DNA of 64,000 nucleotides from Amblyornis subalaris (lineage: Eukaryota; Chordata; Aves; Passeriformes; Ptilonorhynchidae). Positions 59,346-64,000 of this stretch are shown piece after piece. Below the pieces are notes generated by a model, which saw only the letters and a program-made list of their open reading frames with translations, did no database searches and was not told where the DNA came from. The DNA lies in the NCBI GenBank assembly GCA_018881555.1, contig JACAXG010000053.1, positions 264,053 through 328,052 on the forward strand, given 5' to 3'. The position numbers were made by a program, and so were the translations under genes. Position 1 is the stretch's first letter; each line of letters starts with the position of its first letter.

Positions 59346-59948
59346 TGACATGGTTTAACAACAAACAGTCTCTTTCTTACACTCCACACATTGTACTCCT
59401 TGTCCCAGTGGGGAGGAGAATAAGAAAAGGTGAAACTCATGGTTTGAGATAAGAATGATTTACTAATTGAAACAAAATATACTCATAATAATAAATAATA
59501 CTATTAACAACAACAACAACAATAATAATAGTAGTAGCAATGTTGTGAATGGGGAAAGAGAAACATACCCAGCAAAATAAGTGATGTACAATACAATTTC
59601 TCACCACCTGCTGACCTATACCCAGCCCATCCCTGAGCCATGGGCAGTCCCCTTCCAGCTAATTCTTCCAAGATCATATACTGGGCATGACATTTTATGA
59701 TATGGAATATCCCCTTGGCCAGTTTGGGTCAGCTCTCCTGACTATGCTCCTTCCCAGCTTTTTGTGGAGCTCCTCACTAGCAGAGCATGAGAAACTAAAA
59801 AGTCCTTGACTTAGGGCAAGCACTGCTCAGCAACAGCCAACACATGGATGTGTTATCAACATTATTCTCATACTGAATCCAAACCGCAGCAGCTACCCTG
59901 TACCAGCTACTAGGATAAAAAGCCAAGTCTGTTCCAGCCAAAACCAGG
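59346..59948 (-). mobile_element. ERVL LTR, diverged
   Basis: Complement of the family at 48241-48816. ACATGGTTTAACAAC is at the left (3' end of the LTR). The U3 features follow: TGGGCATGACATTTTATGAT, ATGGAATATCCCCTTGG, CAGTTTGGGTCAGCTCTCC, GCACTGCTCAGCAAC and GTTATCAACATTATTC. It ends at GTTCCAGCCAAAACCAGGG. A triplet-repeat expansion lies in its R/U5 part. No clean duplication was found, perhaps because the right end is decayed. Confidence 0.88.
59483..59537 (+). repeat. (AAT)n / (AAC)n / (AGT)n microsatellite inside an LTR
   Basis: Consecutive runs of AAT, AAC, AAT and AGT triplets in the middle of the LTR 59346-59948, absent from the sister LTR at 48241-48816. Confidence 0.9.
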
Positions 59949-61289
59949 GTAACGTACAATAGCCTTTGAGTCTGGGTAAAAGTTCTGTTCCTTCAAAACT
60001 TCTACTTTAAATAATGCACAGAAAGGCCAGAAATTGTGTTTAGCTGTAATGATTCTAATTCTATGTATTGGTTCATAACACTTTGCCCTTGAATATGACA
60101 CATGATACTGCAGCCAAGTACATGAAGGAGCATCCTCAAGTGGTATTTCTGCTGCTGACATGATGGTCAGAGGACAATGTGTTCCCATAGAATGCTACAG
60201 CAATAAGGAAACAGTGAACATTTCAGAAACATGGGAATGGTCTGGTCTGAAATAATCTCAGCATGGTGACATTTCAATAGGTCAGCCACAATAACTGTAC
60301 AGTCACACATGACAATGACAATAACATGCATCCTTGTAGTTGTCTGGAATCCCACAGGGAGTTACTTCCACTCATTTTGTTTCAGAATAAATTAATGATA
60401 GGTTTGAAACTGTTCCACTGTAGGGCTAAAGGTGAATGGCAGAAGGCCTTTGAAATCCATCACCAGCATAGCTACTCTGCCTAAAATTCCAACCAAAAGC
60501 TGTTCTTTTTTATTTTTCCCTTTCCTGGTATTTCCTCTGGGAAGATGGGAGCTAACAATCAAAGGCAGGGGAATAAAAGATATTTCCCACATGCAGCACT
60601 TTTAGTTTTCCTGTTTCTTGTTGTAATCAGCTCTTGAGTGAGACAGACAAAATGTTCAAAATGTTGAGTATTTCCTGACCTGCTCTTTTCGGTGACACTT
60701 TTTTGTGCAAATCCAATTTTCTACTGGCATCCCTGAGGAGCCATGGGATAATAATGCCATGTACAGCCATTCCTGTCTCATTTGAGACAGCCCTTGGCTG
60801 ACCTTCCCAGAATGGCTGGACAGCTGACTTAAGCTCTTTCAGAGTATGCTTCCTCTGAAATGGGCTAAGGGAGAGGCAGTAGCCAGCCTATTGGAATAAT
60901 CCACCTGTAAGGAAATACATGATTGCAACAGGACTGACCAAGTTAGTTTAAAAGCATTGCCTAACAGGAGAGAGCAGAAGAATTAAGGAAGTAACTGCAT
61001 TACCTCCCCTAATCGTTTCACACATATGCAAGTATAAATGCAGTAAAATCAAACTGATTTTTAGCAACATGGCCTACCTACAATCTCTATAGGGACAATT
61101 CTATCACTTCTCAGGGACAAAAGGCAGAAAAGGAAGGAAATTATTTGATATTGGCAAACAGCTTTGCTTTGACCAGTGATACCCAAGAGCTATTGACAAG
61201 AAAGGCAGACACACAGCAAGAGAACNCTGGTAGTTAAAGGACGCATTTCCTTCAGGCTCTTCTGCTCTGAAGTAGGAAAACAGTTTACC
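59949..61289. other. AT-rich DNA, no feature recognised
   Basis: Frames of up to 92 codons, none recognised. No repeat noticed. Confidence 0.55.
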
Positions 61290-61745
61290 TGCTGTGACAA
61301 GAGAAAAAGAGGAAAATAATTTGTCTCCTGGGTGGTGGCTTAGCAGGATCACACTGCCAGGCGCAGAGGGCAGAGCTGCCNGAGTGCCACAGCNGCTCTG
61401 GTGCGGCAAGCGCAGGCTTCCTGCCGCAGACGCTGCCTGTGCTGGCGCTTGGTGCCAAGGGTCCAGTGTCCAGGGCCAAACCGAGAGCTTGTGTGCTGGC
61501 TCCAGCTGTGGCAAAGGCCTTTGCAAGCCTCACACCAATGGGGCTGCGCTTGGGTTGGGGCTGGGCTATGATTTGCTTTTGTTCCTCCGTTGGAGCACAA
61601 GACCTCAGGCTTCATCCATCTCACCTCACTTTTGGTTCTGCCGCCAGAGGGCACGAGGAGCCAAACTTTGGTGGCTGCACAGTGAAACCGTTCCTGTTTT
61701 CCTACGGGAGGGGCAGAGTGACTAAACTGCACTTTGTCATCTCTG
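61290..61745. other. GC-rich patch with CTCF-like motif
   Basis: About 450 bp GC-rich with some CpG (61340-61460). Several overlapping frames of 125-195 codons occur on both strands, as expected from composition; none has a recognised domain. A CTCF-like site lies at 61641-61654. Confidence 0.4.
61641..61654 (+). promoter_or_regulatory. CTCF core-motif match
   Basis: CCGCCAGAGGGCAC fits the vertebrate CTCF core CCASYAGRKGGCRS at 13 of 14 positions (G for A at position 3). Motif matching alone does not prove binding. Confidence 0.4.
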
Positions 61746-62160
61746 CAGTGCCTAACCAGTCCCTCCCCAGCCACACTGGAGGTGTTCTTTCGAAGGAAGG
61801 AAATCCCAGAACATAGCCTTTTGTATACCTTTATTTCTGAGTCTTTCTGCTTTCCCCTTATGTACTCCAGAGGATGATGTGTACAGGGAACGTATTCCCT
61901 TGCTGTGAGAAGACATTCCTTTAGAAGAGTACCCATTTGTGTATCTCAGAGTTCGAATCAACTCAGAGGAATGTTGTCCCAGGGTCCTTGGCAGATTTAA
62001 GAAAGAGACCAGGGCCAGTCCCTTTATACAAATTTATACAGGCTACTGGCACACTATTGTGTGTGAAAATTGCTGGTTAGTGATGTTGTCATCTGTTTAG
62101 TAACTTTTAGTGGGCTAATAAAGTCAGTTTAACTGAGAAAACAATATAAAACTAAATAAC
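61746..62160 (-). other. LTR-like TATA and polyadenylation signals on the minus strand
   Basis: Read on the minus strand, GTATAAATTTGTATAAAGG (complement of about 62018-62036) is followed about 200 bp later by AATAAAGG (complement near 61828-61835). That spacing resembles an LTR U3-R unit. No TG...CA ends or duplication could be placed. Confidence 0.25.
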
Positions 62161-62900
62161 AAATTACAGGTTCTGGGCCACAGTTTTACACGTTTGCCAC
62201 TCAAATTTAACTCTTCCGTGGGGAAGTGTCTTGGAGGAGGTGTGGGGTAAAGTCCAGCCCTGTGAGACTGACAAGGAGGCCGACACCCAACTCTGTTCCA
62301 TCCCATGCCATCTCATCTTATTCTGTTCATGAAAGAAGACAGCTCTGTGAGTCTGACTCAGGCACCTCCTCATTCATCTCCAAACCCACCACATGGTCTC
62401 ACAGTGCAGCAGCCTGTGCTCTTTTTCTCAGGTCACCACCAGGCTGGCAGCTCCCTGTGGGCCAGGAACTAGGAGCTTCAGGTGTTCCCCATGGGACAGA
62501 AATTGGCAGCCAGAGTCCATTCCACCCCCAGCCAGACGCAGGGCAGCTGGGGGGCACCTGGGACTGGGGCTGGTCCAAGATGTAGACCCACAGGGGGGAT
62601 TGGCTTGACATGGCCCCTCTCTGGTCAGTGCAGGGCTGTGAGACACTGGAGACCAGCTCTGTTGTGGTGCCACTGGGGAAGAAGCTGACAACCCCAGTAC
62701 ATGGGGTCCTGGGCCATGGGCAGGGTTGGAGGAGTCACAGGGGGGGCTGTGTAGGGGCAGCCAGAGCCGGTGGTGCCTCCTGGTCCCTGAGACTTTCCTC
62801 TGCTTCCATATACAGGTGACATTTCCTACAGAAATTGAAAGCCAGAAAAGAAAGAGCAATTCCCAGGAACATGTGCTTGTGGCCAACCCCCATTTTATAA
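62161..62900. other. GC-rich patch, no gene established
   Basis: Overlapping frames in several registers. The longest, 62428-62886 (minus, 152 codons), starts MATSTCSWELLFLFWLSISV, which would pass as a signal peptide, but the rest is Ser/Pro-rich without a domain. Its start lies at the AT-rich edge and the remainder is explained by GC-rich composition. Not called as a gene. Confidence 0.3.
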
Positions 62901-64000
62901 AGATGGCCTAACTATCAAAGGAAAGTCAGCAACATTTGACAGCAAAAAAGAAAAAAGGCTGAAAATATCAAACATAGCATCACCTCTTCTGGTCCCTGAT
63001 TAGTAAAGCCTCTTCAACAGCTGTTTCAACACCTTGTGTTTGAAGTTTTTACATGCATGTTTTAGCAGTGTGTTACTAGATGTGTCTGCCAGAATATTTA
63101 TTAAAAGACATTTCCTATGTTTCTGGGGAGCTGGAAAGCTTTGTTGGTGTAATTCCAATTTTTCAAGCATCTAAGAAGTGAACAGTTGATATCAGCAGAA
63201 GCCAAGTGGCACCATGGATTGCAAACCACAATGCTTACTGTTTGCACAATTCACTGAAAAAGAGCTTTGAGAGTAGTAAAGTGATTGTTATCTGCATGCT
63301 CAAAGGTAGGTACAGTTGGTGCATAAACATTGTTTTTCCAAACTGAATGGCAGCATTGCACACATCATAATTTTGATAGACATAATATCCATGTATTCCT
63401 GAACTCTACTTTTAAAAGGCAAGGTGGGTTCAGAAAAAGTAATTGTTTTTAAAAGCAACTTTAATAGGGACATGCTCTTCAGAAAGTACAGGCTGACTTG
63501 GAAGAATAATTGGTAAACCAGAATTAAAAAAAGATATTAAAGCAGAATAATATTCATCTTTTTTTTTTTTTGCTACTAATAATACAGTGAAAACCTTGCA
63601 TCTCAGAGTCTTTTAACAAGAGAGTAAAGCCTGGGATGTGGATATATTTTAATATAACACCTTTTGTTACGTGGCTAGGTTTATAACCACAGCCTCCACA
63701 GCGCTGTCAGATGCAGACCTGTGGAAGTGAAACCTTCAGTCCTTGTGAGGGTTTGGAAAGACATGTGCAGGCACTGGTTTAAAATTAAAGAAATTATACA
63801 TCTCAGAAAGGCAGTGTACAAGAAGATATCTGGAACAAAAGTGAGATTTGATATCAATCTATTAATGAAAGAAATTATGAAAACCAGTTTATGAAAGAAA
63901 TATGGTATATGAAATCATAAGAGAGGGGAAAGGGGATCAGATACAGATATACCACATAATAGATTGCAGTCACAAATCTAACAAGAGAATGTTTTACCCC
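62901..64000. other. AT-rich DNA, no feature recognised
   Basis: No frame over 60 codons and no repeat recognised. T run at 63561-63571. Confidence 0.6.

Noticed and set aside
61945..61970. tRNA-like B box (GTTCGAATC)
   Set aside because: The neighbouring bases do not form a T-arm stem, and no A box or acceptor stem is present.
62428..62886. 152-codon minus frame with signal-peptide-like start
   Set aside because: The hydrophobic start is short, the remainder is Ser/Pro-rich from GC-rich DNA, and competing frames overlap on both strands.
1..64000. Bacterial-type features (operons, ribosome-binding sites, CRISPR arrays, origins)
   Set aside because: Repeat content is vertebrate (CR1, ERVL); no short regularly spaced palindromic repeats or dense coding.

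Overview
This looks like a mostly non-genic stretch of a bird nuclear genome. The support is the repeat content. There are many truncated CR1 LINEs, several ending in the diagnostic short ATTCTGTG-type tail. There are also several LTR families of the avian endogenous retrovirus L (ERVL) type with 5-bp target-site duplications (TSDs), and no SINE or L1 of mammalian type. The species cannot be named from the sequence. Scattered single n's look like ambiguous or heterozygous draft calls. One long n run (10945-11632) is an assembly gap of uncertain true size.

Layout. 1-4617 is AT-rich and apparently single-copy, apart from a polypyrimidine microsatellite (about 3085-3213) and an ERVL LTR 3' fragment (3893-4270). 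4618-14101 is a compositionally foreign, GC- and CpG-rich block bounded by two same-orientation, roughly 90% identical ERVL LTRs. Inside it are a candidate second LTR, two CR1 copies (one split by a 584-bp solo LTR), a CR1 scrap, a minisatellite, and the only convincing protein-coding signal: the 3' part of a repeat-containing, basic-tailed ORF next to the gap. 14102-40347 is AT-rich desert with isolated CR1s near 20.1, 22.8-23.2, 28.6 and 30.9-31.7 kb, the last split by an ERVL LTR. 40.3-45.3 kb is a repeat cluster of CR1 and LTR pieces. A clean solo LTR lies at 48241-48816 and another LTR at 59346-59948. The last 3 kb hold two GC-rich patches, one with a CTCF-like motif.

Most interesting point. 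The two LTRs bounding the foreign block have exchanged target-site duplications. The outer flanks are GAAGG/GAAGG and the inner flanks are TTGGT/TTGGT. An ordinary provirus should have a primer-binding site and a polypurine tract at the inner edges, and neither is visible. The pattern is what results when DNA carrying one solo LTR (TSD TTGGT) recombines, as a circle or from a tandem array, into a resident solo LTR (TSD GAAGG). An assembly path-switch between two LTR loci would give the same pattern and must be excluded first.

No complete known gene, tRNA, rRNA or CRISPR was found. Most open frames in the window are short and chance-like. I list the few that deserve a look at low confidence.
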